Below, in pieces: positions 50,693 to 61,100 of a stretch of 64,000 nucleotides of DNA. Under the pieces are notes generated by a model, which saw nothing but the letters and a program-made list of their open reading frames with translations, did not search any database and had not been told where the DNA came from. The position numbers and the translations under genes were made by a program. Source of the stretch: Eukaryota sp. TZLM1-RC (taxonomy: Eukaryota > Metamonada: BaSk clade); NCBI GenBank assembly GCA_040285825.1, contig JAUPSS010000004.1, positions 5,525,658-5,589,657 on the forward strand. Reading direction: 5' to 3'. The first letter of the stretch is position 1; every line of letters begins with the position of its first letter.

Positions 50693-52600
50693 TTGTTCTC
50701 AGATGGCTCTAGTTGTTATTTGTTTGATATTTCTGCTAACTCTTTCTTGAAACTGCATCATGATGTTCCTGTACAAAGGGTATTTCAGGCAAAGAGTGCG
50801 TTTGTTGTGTTATCAGAAACCAATGATTACTATCTAGTTGAACCAGAGTCTCACTACTTTTCTTCTACATTTACACGGCCTCTTCCCCAACTTTCTTCTC
50901 TTAGTCTATCTTCATGCTTCATTGTTGATTCATGTGTTTACACTCTTGCTGAATCGATGATGTTCAAGATTGATCTCACTTCCTCAGATACAGCCGACTT
51001 TTCTCTCCCGTTCAAGCCAAGACAAATGGAGTTAGCTAACGACAAGATCTCTCTCGTCTCAACCGAAGGAGAACTCTATTCTCAATACCATCAATGGTGA
51101 AGTCACACATGAATCCATGAATGATATTGATAATTTTGCTCTTGGTGCTGATTTCTCGCTGTTTTCTTCTTTTGATCGGAAACTACACGCAATTGATATG
51201 ACTGACAACCAATCAACCCCAATCACCGATATTAATGACGTGACTCATGTTTCTATTTCTGGTAACAATGGAATTTGTGCCACGGATTCCCATGTCTATG
51301 TGCTTACCTTATCCAAAACTGAGGTAATTACCCCCAAGATACTGTTTTCCTGTCCAGTTACTGATTTTACTGACCCTATTTCCAATGTTTATGTCACTCC
51401 ATCTGGTTTTTATGTAGTTTGTCCTAATGATGTTTTCTTTGCTGAATTGCCAAATGAATCCTCTGATGAGACTTACAATTTCCAAAAATTACTAGTATAT
51501 GACGACAACAATGAAGCTCATTTGGTAACTAAACAAGATATCGCTCAAGAAAGTTTTGTTGTTGATGAAGAGCAAACAAAGACCAATGAATCACAAAATC
51601 CAACACAAAATCAATTTTATGAAGACTGCACTTTCATGATTAAAGATGATCAACTTTATCGATGTGGTATGCATAATGATTCTCTTTGTGGAGATTCATC
51701 TGGCTTTGTTCCAGTTGCTTCTTTCAAGTATGGGTGCGCGTTAAAGGATTTAGATAAAGCGATTGAAGAGTATGAAAAGAAAGAATGTATTGTTGAAGAG
51801 CAGGAAGGTAATCAGCACAATGTTGAAGAAGTAACCAAGGAAGTTGAAGTTGATCAAGAAGAATCCATTGAGCAAGTCGAAACTCAACCAACAGTTGATG
51901 ATTCAGTAACCAAGGCAGTTGAAGTTGATCAAGAAAAATCCACTGAGCAAGTCGAAACTCAACCAACAGTTGATGATTCAGTAACCAAGGCAGTTGAAGT
52001 TGATCAAGAAGAATCCACTGAGCAAGTCGAAACTCAACCAGCAGTTGATGATTCAGTAACCAAGGAAGTTGAAGTTGATCAAGAAGAATCCACTGAGCAA
52101 GTCGAAACTCAACCAACCGGTGAAGATTCCTCTTCATGTTCATCGTGGTCATTGATGTCATTTGTGAATCGGGAGATTGTCCTAATCCTTTATTGACCCC
52201 TAGAAACTCTGCAATTGAGAACCAATTAGACGAGCAGTCCCCCAAACCTACCAATGTTAAACATTTCGGTCACTTAAAGAAACGCGGTAAAATATTCAAA
52301 ACTTGGCGCCAACGTTGGTTTGTTTTAAGATACTCTAGTTATTTTGGCGATATCAATGATAACAAGCCCAAGAAAGTGATTACCATATCCCATGATTCTA
52401 GTGTTAATCACATCTCAGTCGATTTGTACAACTTTTTTAAACTAACCAAATGTCATAATCACTATTTTGTGTTTAGTTCCGCTCCAGACAGTCGTTTGTT
52501 TGTCTTGGAAGCTGAAAGTGAAACTTATCGCAATATTTGGATTAAGAAAATTCGTCAGATTTTAAATTCAATTCCATCAGATTTTAGCTCCTTTATTTAG
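50693..52600 (+). pseudogene. RCC1/PH paralogue, short form, with a frame break
   Basis: It is homologous to the divergent neighbour: SDGSSCYLFDISANSF at the start, then MNDIDNFALGADFSLF matching INDVESFAIGNDFLLL, and ISNVYVTPSGFYVV matching ISNVFVTESEIFYL. It ends with a PH domain (GHLKKRGKIFKTWRQRWFVL...IWIKKIRQIL). The clear RCC1 blades are missing and replaced by a 25-residue repeat block. The frame breaks near 51072-51080 by one base. A second change of frame is explained by a possible 47-nt intron at 52157-52203 (GTCATT...TTGACCCCTAG). There is no ATG in frame at the 5' end. It may be a pseudogene, or a real gene with one sequence error and an unseen first exon. Confidence 0.65.
51831..52130 (+). 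repeat. 75-bp coding repeat x4
   Basis: Units start at 51831, 51906, 51981 and 52056. Each encodes VTKAVEVDQEKSTEQVETQ plus PTVDDS with minor changes. The repeat is acidic, like the unrelated 17-residue repeat at 24-26 kb. Confidence 0.95.
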
Positions 52601-53106
52601 TTGTTCATTTATCTGTTTCGTTCTCATAAATGTTTGTATTTTGTGATCTTTTATTAGTATTTTAATGTTTACAAGGTTTTGTTAATATTTTAATTAACTA
52701 TTCACAACTGGTCTTTCTAGTTTGAATTTTATAAACGATTAATTTTGCTGTTGTACAATGTTCAACAATTGACGATCAACGTGTTCATAATTATTTTGAT
52801 GCTTTAAATGAAAGCATCTGATGTAATGACAAACTATTGTCATTAAGTTATTGATTGTCCTCAAAGGAAGATTGTCAAGCATATTTCTTGGCAATAAACC
52901 CCCTTTAATGTTATATCTTTCCTTTGGATGTTTTAGGAAAGTTTTGCATAACAAATTGCGGAAATATACCGAATCATAAATCATTTTCAACCAGTTTTCT
53001 ATCGACACAAAATTCATTAATGAGGAAATCAAATGTACAGTTATTTTAAATTGAATTGTATTTTATATCGAAAACTGTTTAAATTGGCAACTGATACCTT
53101 GCAATT
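52601..53106. other. Intergenic before 5S array 2
   Basis: AT-rich DNA. A 97-codon minus-strand frame (53032-52739) lacks recognisable features. The final bases (ccttgcaattggatgcgg) parallel those before array 1. Confidence 0.4.
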
Positions 53107-53225
53107 GGATGCGGCCATACTTGGTCTATTTCACCGGATCCCATTCCGAATTCCGAAGCTAAGCAGCCACATGCTTGGTCAGTAGTTGGGTGGGAGACCA
53201 CCAGCGAACACTGGGTGCTGCATCC
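53107..53225 (+). rRNA. 5S rRNA, array 2 copy 1
   Basis: A 119-nt copy. It is the most divergent complete one (tttcacc, gctaagcagccacatgcttgg), as expected for an edge unit. TTTT follows the 3' end. Confidence 0.93.
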
Positions 53226-53489
53226 TTTTGATATTTGGTTGCCTGACAATTATTGTTTTAATTCTCTGCTTATTTAAAGCAGCGGTGCTTCAATGCGACA
53301 TCACAATTTTAAAGAATTACAAATGTATTATAATCTGATTTTGTAAAAACAGAATCATTTCTGACATTAATTCAAATATGAGTTTTTATTAATGGAATCT
53401 AATGATTCAAAAGAAAGTCAAGATTTTAATAAATTTTGTGAAGTTTGTGATAATTTAATGTTTACATTTGCAACTATCGCTTTACTATT

Positions 53490-53608
53490 GGATGCGGCCA
53501 TACTTGGTCTATAGTACTGGATCCCATTCCGAATTCCGAAGATAAGTGGCCACAGGCTTGGTCAGTAGTTGGGTGGGAGACCACCAGCGAAAACTGGGTG
53601 TTGCATCC
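53490..53608 (+). rRNA. 5S rRNA, array 2 copy 2 (type B)
   Basis: Type B: tagtactggatccc, gataagtgg, and here aaactgggtgttgc near the 3' end, which changes a usually conserved stem. TTTT follows. Confidence 0.93.
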
Positions 53609-53873
53609 TTTTGATATTTGGTTGCCTGACAATTATTGTTTTTAATTATCTGCTTAGTTAAGGCAGCAATGCTTCAATGCGACATCACAATTTTAAAGAA
53701 TTACAAATGTATTATAATCTAATTTTGTAAAAACAGAATCATTTCTGACATTAATTCAAATATGAGTTTTTATTAATGGAATCTAATGATTCAAAAGAAA
53801 GTCAAGATTTAAATAAATTTTGTGAAGTTTGTGATCATTTAATGTTTACATTTGCAACTATCGGTTTACTATT

Positions 53874-53992
53874 GGATGCGGCCATACTTGGTCTATAGCA
53901 CCAGATCCCATTCCGAATTCCGAAGATAAGCGGCCACAGGCTTGGTCAGTAGTTGGGTGGGAGACCACCAGCGAACACTGGGTGCTGCATCC
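53874..53992 (+). rRNA. 5S rRNA, array 2 copy 3 (type A)
   Basis: Type A: tagcaccagatccc, gataagcgg. TTTT follows. Confidence 0.95.
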
Positions 53993-54257
53993 TTTTGATA
54001 TTTGGTTGCCTGACAATTATTGTTTTTAATTATCTGCTTAGTTAAGGCAGCAATGCTTCAATGTGACATCATTTTTTTAAAGAATTACAAATGTATTATA
54101 ATCTAATTTTGTAAAAACAGAATCATTTCTGACATTAATTCAAATATGAGTTTTTATTAATGGAATCTAATGATTCAAAAGAAAGTCAAGATTTTAATAA
54201 ATTTTGTGAAGTTTGTGATAATTTAATGTTTACATTTGCAACTATCGCTTTACTATT

Positions 54258-54376
54258 GGATGCGGCCATACTTGGTCTATAGTACTGGATCCCATTCCGA
54301 ATTCCGAAGATAAGTGGCCACAGGCTTGGTCAGTAGTTGGGTGGGAGACCACCAGCGAAAACTGGGTGTTGCATCC
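54258..54376 (+). rRNA. 5S rRNA, array 2 copy 4 (type B)
   Basis: Type B, including the aaactgggtgttgc variant shared with copy 2. TTTT follows. Confidence 0.93.
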
Positions 54377-54642
54377 TTTTGATATTTGGTTGCCTGACAA
54401 TTATTGTTTTTAATTATCTGCTTAGTTAAGGCAGCAATGCTTCAATGCGACATCACAATTTTAAAGAATTACAAATGTATTATAATCTAATTTTGTAAAA
54501 ACAGAATCATTTCTGACATTAATTCAAATATGAGTTTTTATTAATGGAATCTAATGATTCAAAAAGAAAGTCAAGATTTAAATAAATTTTGTGAAGTTTG
54601 TGATCATTTAATGTTTACATTTGCAACTATCGGTTTACTATT

Positions 54643-54761
54643 GGATGCGGCCATACTTGGTCTATAGCACCAGATCCCATTCCGAATTCCGAAGATAAGC
54701 GGCCACAGGCTTGGTCAGTAGTTGGGTGGGAGACCACCAGCGAACACTGGGTGCTGCATCC
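54643..54761 (+). rRNA. 5S rRNA, array 2 copy 5 (type A)
   Basis: Type A, with TTTT terminator. The spacer before it carries one extra A. Confidence 0.95.
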
Positions 54762-55026
54762 TTTTGATATTTGGTTGCCTGACAATTATTGTTTTTAATT
54801 ATCTGCTTAGTTAAGGCAGCAATGCTTCAATGTGACATCATTTTTTTAAAGAATTACAAATGCATTATAATCTAATTTTGTAAAAACAGAATCATTTCTG
54901 ACATTAATTCAAATATGAGTTTTTATTAATGGAATCTAATGATTCAAAAGAAAGTCAAGATTTTAATAAATTTTGTGAAGTTTGTGATCATTTAATGTTT
55001 ACATTTGCAACTATCGCTTTACTATT

Positions 55027-55145
55027 GGATGCGGCCATACTTGGTCTATAGTACTGGATCCCATTCCGAATTCCGAAGATAAGTGGCCACAGGCTTGGTC
55101 AGTAGTTGGGTGGGAGACCACCAGCGAACACTGGGTGCTGCATCC
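55027..55145 (+). rRNA. 5S rRNA, array 2 copy 6 (type B)
   Basis: Type B with the standard 3' end (aacactgggtgctgc). TTTT follows. Confidence 0.95.
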
Positions 55146-55410
55146 TTTTGATATTTGGTTGCCTGACAATTATTGTTTTTAATTATCTGCTTAGTTAAGG
55201 CAGCAATGCTTCAATGCGACATCACAATTTTAAAGAATTACAAATGTATTATAATCTAATTTTGTAAAAACAGAATCATTTCTGACATTAATTCAAATAT
55301 GAGTTTTTATTAATGGAATCTAATGATTCAAAAGAAAGTCAAGATTTAAATAAATTTTGTGAAGTTTGTGATCATTTAATGTTTACATTTGCAACTATCG
55401 GTTTACTATT

Positions 55411-55529
55411 GGATGCGGCCATACTTGGTCTATAGCACCAGATCCCATTCCGAATTCCGAAGATAAGCGGCCACAGGCTTGGTCAGTAGTTGGGTGGGAG
55501 ACCACCAGCGAACACTGGGTGCTGCATCC
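55411..55529 (+). rRNA. 5S rRNA, array 2 copy 7 (type A)
   Basis: Type A, with TTTT terminator. Confidence 0.95.
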
Positions 55530-55793
55530 TTTTGATATTTGGTTGCCTGACAATTATTGTTTTTAATTATCTGCTTAGTTAAGGCAGCAATGCTTCAATG
55601 TGACATCATTTTTTAAAGAATTACAAATGCATTATAATCTAATTTTGTAAAAACAGAATCATTTCTGACATTAATTCAAATATGAGTTTTTATTAATGGA
55701 ATCTAATGATTCAAAAGAAAGTCAAGATTTTAATAAATTTTGTGAAGTTTGTGATCATTTAATGTTTACATTTGCAACTATCGCTTTACTATT

Positions 55794-55912
55794 GGATGCG
55801 GCCAAACTTGGTCTATGGTACTGGATCCCATTCCGAATTCCGAAGATAAGTGGCCACAGGCTTGGTCAGTAGTTGGGTGGGAGACCACCAGCGAACACTG
55901 GGTGCTGCATCC
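55794..55912 (+). rRNA. 5S rRNA, array 2 copy 8 (type B)
   Basis: Type B with extra changes (gccaaacttgg, tatggtactgg). TTTT follows. Confidence 0.94.
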
Positions 55913-56177
55913 TTTTGATATTTGGTTGCCTGACAATTATTGTTTTTAATTATCTGCTTAGTTAAGGCAGCAATGCTTCAATGCGACATCACAATTTTAA
56001 AGAATTACAAATGTATTATAATCTAATTTTGTAAAAACAGAATCATTTCTGACATTAATTCAAATATGAGTTTTTATTAATGGAATCTAATGATTCAAAA
56101 GAAAGTCAAGATTTAAATAAATTTTGTGAAGTTTGTGATCATTTAATGTTTACATTTGCAACTATCGGTTTACTATT

Positions 56178-56296
56178 GGATGCGGCCATACTTGGTCTAT
56201 AGCACCAGATCCCATTCCGAATTCCGAAGATAAGCGGCCACAGGCTTGGTCAGTAGTTGGGTGGGAGACGACCAGCGAACACTGGGTGCTGCATCC
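56178..56296 (+). rRNA. 5S rRNA, array 2 copy 9 (type A)
   Basis: Type A with one change in the internal control region (gagacgacc for gagaccacc). TTTT follows. Confidence 0.94.
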
Positions 56297-56390
56297 TTTT
56301 GATATTTGGTTGCCTGACAATTATTGTTTTTAATTATCTGCTTAGTTAAGGCAGCAATGCTTCAATGTGACATCATTTTTTTAAAGAATT

Positions 56391-56560
56391 TTTTTTAATA
56401 ATTTTAATTTTATTCTAAACCTATAAATCAACATCTAAAAAATCCATCTCTCCCAAAACAAAAACACTAGATGCAACTCTCTCATAGTGAGATCCAAGAG
56501 AAAGCAAAGCATCGGAAACCATCTTCAACATCCCCTTAAAAATAGAAAACACAATTCTAG
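56391..56560 (-). mobile_element. 5'-truncated retroelement inserted in a 5S spacer, with 13-bp target-site duplication
   Basis: Flanked by tttttaaagaatt at 56378-56390 and 56561-56573. The other spacers have this sequence once. The minus strand encodes RIVFSIFKGMLKMVSDALLS, then LGSHYERVASS and FVLGEMDFLDVDL, a stop, and then an A-rich tail. That is the C-terminal end of the zinc-knuckle/endonuclease family. It is a clear target-primed insertion. Confidence 0.9.
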
Positions 56561-56744
56561 TTTTTAAAGAATTACAAATGTATTATAATCTAATTTTGTA
56601 AAAACAGAATCATTTCTGACATTAATTCAAATATGAGTTTTTATTAATGGAATCTAATGATTCAAAAGAAAGTCAAGATTTTAATAAATTTTGTGAAGTT
56701 TGTGATCATTTAATGTTTACATTTGCAACTATCGCTTTACTATT

Positions 56745-56863
56745 GGATGCGGCCATACTTGGTCTATAGTACTGGATCCCATTCCGAATTCCGAAAATAA
56801 GTGGCCACAGGCTTGGTCAGTAGTTGGGTGGGAGACCACCAGCGAACACTGGGTGCTGCATCC
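56745..56863 (+). rRNA. 5S rRNA, array 2 copy 10 (type B)
   Basis: Type B with ccgaaaataag in the core. It lies 567 bp after copy 9 because a 183-bp insertion sits in the spacer. TTTT follows. Confidence 0.94.
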
Positions 56864-57128
56864 TTTTGATATTTGGTTGCCTGACAATTATTGTTTTTAA
56901 TTATCTGCTTAGTTAAGGCAGCAATGCTTCAATGCGACATCACAATTTTAAAGAATTACAAATGTATTATAATCTAATTTTGTAAAAACAGAATCATTTC
57001 TGACATTAATTCAAATATGAGTTTTTATTAATGGAATCTAATGATTCAAAAGAAAGTCAAGATTTAAATAAATTTTGTGAAATTTGTGATCATTTAATGT
57101 TTACATTTGCAACTATCGGTTTACTATT

Positions 57129-57247
57129 GGATGCGGCCATACTTGGTCTATAGCACCAGATCCCATTCCGAATTCCGAAGATAAGCGGCCACAGGCTTGG
57201 TCAGTAGTTGGGTGGGAGACCACCAGCGAACACTGGGTGCTGCATCC
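57129..57247 (+). rRNA. 5S rRNA, array 2 copy 11 (type A)
   Basis: Type A, last complete unit before the Ty3-type element enters the spacer. TTTT follows. Confidence 0.95.
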
Positions 57248-57404
57248 TTTTGATATTTGGTTGCCTGACAATTATTGTTTTTAATTCTCTGCTTATTTTA
57301 GGCAGTGGTGCTTCAATGCGACATCACATTTTTAAAGAATTACAAATGTATTTTAATCTAGTTTTGTAACAACAGAATCATTTCTGACATTAATTCAAAT
57401 ATGA

Positions 57405-57485
57405 TGTTGGCGCCCTAAGGCTTTTATAATATGAATAGAAAATAAATTATCTTTATCTCAACCACTTTTGCAACCTAAGGCAACA
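57405..57485 (+). repeat. Candidate 5' LTR (81 bp)
   Basis: The sequence departs from the 5S spacer right after aaatatga and begins TGTTGGCGCCCTAAGG. A segment ending CCTAAGGCAACA at 57485 gives TGTTG...CAACA ends, as LTRs have. This is unusually short. The 3' LTR lies outside the window, so the call is untested. Confidence 0.45.
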
Positions 57486-57568
57486 ATAATTATTGGCCGT
57501 ATTAGGTTATAGGTATACCGTTTACACAACTCACAGCTATCAAACAGAGGATATCTTCAGCGGATATC

Positions 57569-58126
57569 ATGTCAGTCTCTCCTCGCCAGGACGCTGACTC
57601 CAGCCAAATTTTTTACATTAGTCAGATGCAACAGTACGATAGAGATGCTTTAAGCATATGTACAACAACAGCAGGGACTGAAGAGTCAAATAAAGAAGAG
57701 GACTCGGGCTCGAGACCACCCTCCGCCCCTCCTCATGAGAAAGAAATGGAACCAGGCACGGAACCACCTCCCGCCTCTTCCAAATCAAAAACAATGGAAC
57801 CAAACACGGAACCACCTCCCGCCTCTTCCATGTCAAACAAACCAGATAAGGTTTCAGGAACGGGACCACCCCCCTCCTCACCTAAAGAAAATGTTGGGTT
57901 AAGCTCGGATACTTCGTCTGCCCTAAAGGACTACGAAGAACTCCAGTCCGTTTTAGAAGAAATGGACGACGATGAAAAAGAGCTTCGCCAACAGATAATG
58001 AAGGACGCGGAAGCTCACCTTGAACCAACAGATTACTGTCTGTTCGAGCAGCTCCCTCCCCTTTGGAAGCAAATATCAAAATCTGGTAGAAATGTGGGAT
58101 TCCAGACTCTGGGCCATAAAGGATAA
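57569..58126 (+). CDS. Retrotransposon N-terminal Gag-side ORF
   Basis: A 185-codon frame starting at the first good ATG of the element. It is acidic and Pro/Ser-rich, with three near-repeats of EPPPASS (GTEPPPASSKSK, NTEPPPASSMSN, GTGPPPSSP). A helical acidic stretch follows (LQSVLEEMDDDEKELRQQ). It overlaps the next frame, which lies +1 relative to it, between 58020 and 58126. The overlap could be a frameshift site as in other Ty elements or a simple indel. I see no obvious slippery heptamer. Confidence 0.6.
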   Translation: MSVSPRQDADSSQIFYISQMQQYDRDALSICTTTAGTEESNKEEDSGSRPPSAPPHEKEMEPGTEPPPASSKSKTMEPNTEPPPASSMSNKPDKVSGTGPPPSSPKENVGLSSDTSSALKDYEELQSVLEEMDDDEKELRQQIMKDAEAHLEPTDYCLFEQLPPLWKQISKSGRNVGFQTLGHKG

Positions 58127-61100
58127 CCCTAATAGAGTCTACGAATTCCCTCAAAATGAGAGAAGAGAACTCATTAACGCGTTGGACACTTTGAGTAGAG
58201 AGACCTATGGACGCGGGGCAGAACGCCGTCCTAGGATAACCGGTATGGATAGAGAGATCCATATGATTCTGGCAAAACCTATCAAAGATAGGCCTGATTG
58301 GGAAGCCATTCATTTAGATCAGTTCGGGAGAAGGATCAGGTTCTTAGCCATCGAACGAAGGAGCAGAACCGATACCGACGACATCCTGGAAACCAAATTA
58401 CCGGCATGGATGGACTCGTACTTTGATACGATCATTCATAACTACTCAGAGGTAGAGGATGGGGCTCCTACTTGTTTCAGAGAATACATGGAACAAGCAG
58501 ACAGCACAAATCCAAGTAAGTTGGATCCCGTCAGTGACTTCTTTGACGCGGACGCCCTAAATAACATACTCACGGAACGTTCAAGCGTATCCACATTTAG
58601 GAGCCGCCCAAATAACTTCATTCAGCAATTCGGGGAATCAACGACAAGGAAGAAGAAGTTCAGGTTCTTGGTCACGGGTGATCAATCAACAAAGCTCCAC
58701 CAGAGACCTAAACTTCCTATAATTGCCCCCATTATATCTGAAAAAGAGCAACCGGTACAAGTCTGTTCCATTGACGTACTCCCTGATCACATCCCGACAG
58801 TAGATGTGACAGAACGAACAAACAGACCTACCAGAGTGGTTCAGGGACCATCAAGTCCCTCCCAACCTATGCTCACTAGCGCATCAGAAGACGAAGTCGA
58901 GTTGAGAGGACCTAGTTTAGATGAAACACCTCCTCCTCAACCCCCTCGTAGAAGAGTTACTTCTGAGGAGCCTCTCCGTTTGGAAGACCTCCAAGCTTCT
59001 AGAAACATTTTGGATATGAGTATAGCAAGTAGTCTTCAGAGACATGTGGACTCTCAGCCTAGGTCAGCTGAATATAAAGCCCCTCACCTATCTGAGAAAG
59101 ACCCTCTCAACAAGATGTCTCTCGTCTCCTTCCTCCTCAAATTCCAAACATGGGACAAATACGGACGCAAGATAGCCAATCGAAGCTTTCAAGCCCCTGG
59201 TCAATCTGATTGGTCTCGTGCTATGTTGATAGCAACCCAAATATTTGGTGAAGGAAAGACCCAGATTACCCCTGAGTTGTTATCATCACTCCCATCTCAC
59301 ATCAGAGAAGAAATAGACAGGGACATGAAACAGCCACTCTTAAGGATCGACCCAGAACTGACGAAACGTTTGGGACCTCCTATCCATCATTATGACTTAT
59401 TCAGAAGTATGATGATAAGTACTTGTCCATCCGGCTTATCAAGCATGGTCGACCCCCATCTCATCTCTAGATGGCAAGGCCAAGGACTTCTAAGACCGGA
59501 CTTCTCAGACGCTGAGTTAATGGTTTTTCTGCTACGCAGGACACAATTTACCTCATATCACGAGGCTTGCTCTGCCCTAGCAAAACCATGTATAAATTGG
59601 AGAAACATCCACAACAAAGTAGATGTGGACAACGAATTTGGTAGGTTCGTCGAAGATTTTGGAGACGTCCTGAGGATGACCACTTATATGGTTGATCACT
59701 CCATATCTGCATCAATTAGGGGAAACAGCGGTTTAATAACCCTCTCACCCGCCCTTATTGCAGAATATTTTCTCTTGGGTATAGATAATTTTGCCATTAC
59801 CAAGGAGCTAGCAAGCCATTGGACAAGAGAAGATCTATGGGACCCTTCAACAGGTACAACTTTGTTAGACCTGATTTCGACCACCAGGAGACACTTTTTA
59901 GCTTGGTGCCAAACAACAGGAAATAGGCACACTATGGAACTTTTGAGAAAACAAGCTGAAAGAGAAGAAGACATCCCACTAGGCCTTTCGACCATGAGAA
60001 CGTTCTCTAGAGGAGCAACCCCATCTGGTCCAGGTACTAAACGTCGCTCGGGAGGCGGATCCAAAGGAACTCCCCAAAACAAATATGTCCCAGAAAGACA
60101 TGAACGAGAGGGATCTAAGTTCTGTACATTCTGTAACGTCACCGAAGGAAATAATCCTATCGGTCACACGGTTTTCGAATGCAAAGACCCCCGTTGTACC
60201 AGGAGCAAGGTACCAAAAGAATTGAGGTTCAAGATCGGCGAGGCTGATCAGCCTGCGAGAAGTGGCAGCGTAGTTAGAGGCCGAGGTGGCCGTGGTAGAC
60301 GTATTTCTAGGTTTAGAGGTAGGGGCCGAGGTGGCCATTTTAGAGGACATAAAGGCAGAGGTCAATATAGACCTATTTATTACATAAACACACAAGAGGA
60401 TACATCATCAACATCATCCCCTTCTGAGAACGTGTCAGCTAGTTCGAGCATGACCTCTCACAGACGGATTGACCGTTTCAGCAACAGGGTCAGAAACACT
60501 GGAAACTTTCCCAATCGGAAACAAATCAACGCAATCAATCATAATCAATCAATTGCCGATTTCGGAAACCCAGTCAACAACTCCCCAACAGCTCAACAAT
60601 TCTTACTAAATCCTCTACAATTCCACAAACCCAGCTCTGATATCAACAGTATTTTTGGTATAAATTCTACGGTTAGTGAGAACCACATCAGATCCCAGCG
60701 TTCTCCATTTCTAAGATTGGAGATTTTAATAAATAATATAAAGACGATTGCAACTATTGATTCGGCAGCGTTTTGTTCGGTTATAACAGAAGATTTGGCT
60801 AACAAATGCAACATGTCAATTAATAGAGATGATACAATTGAGTTCTTGCCAGCCAATAACGTATCAAGTAAATCGCTAGGGAGTGCAAATGGTATTCTGT
60901 CGTTCAACGTAGGAAGCATTGCGCACCAGGTACATTATAGACATACTCTTCCCATAATCCCGGGTTCGAACAAATTATTAATAGGGATAGACATGTTAAA
61001 AACACTTGGGCTTCAGACGGATGATGGTCTTTTCATTAGATTAGACAAAGAACACCGCACTTTGTTAAATGCAGAATCTGAATTCGACTCAAGAATCGCT

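Larger units (their letters stand above)
53107..57404 (+). repeat. 5S rDNA array 2, two-variant higher-order repeat
   Basis: Eleven complete 5S genes in 383-385-bp units. From copy 2 on, variants alternate B-A-B-A without exception. The spacers alternate too (gattttaataaat before B, gatttaaataaat before A, and ctatcgcttt versus ctatcggttt). The evolving unit is therefore a dimer of about 768 bp. Confidence 0.95.

Noticed and set aside
51005-51080. 16-nt intron gttagctaacgacaag in the short RCC1/PH paralogue
   Set aside because: It contains CTAAC and has the right length modulo 3, but the frame it would create does not match the paralogue over the following 60 bp, and 16 nt is too short to splice.
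51724-52254. Minus-strand repeat protein (QLPWLLNHQLLVEFRLAQW)
   Set aside because: It is the antisense reading of the 75-bp coding repeat of the plus-strand paralogue.
57486-57510. tRNA primer-binding site after the candidate LTR
   Set aside because: A tggcc motif is present, but without a known tRNA 3' end from this genome or the second LTR the match cannot be judged.
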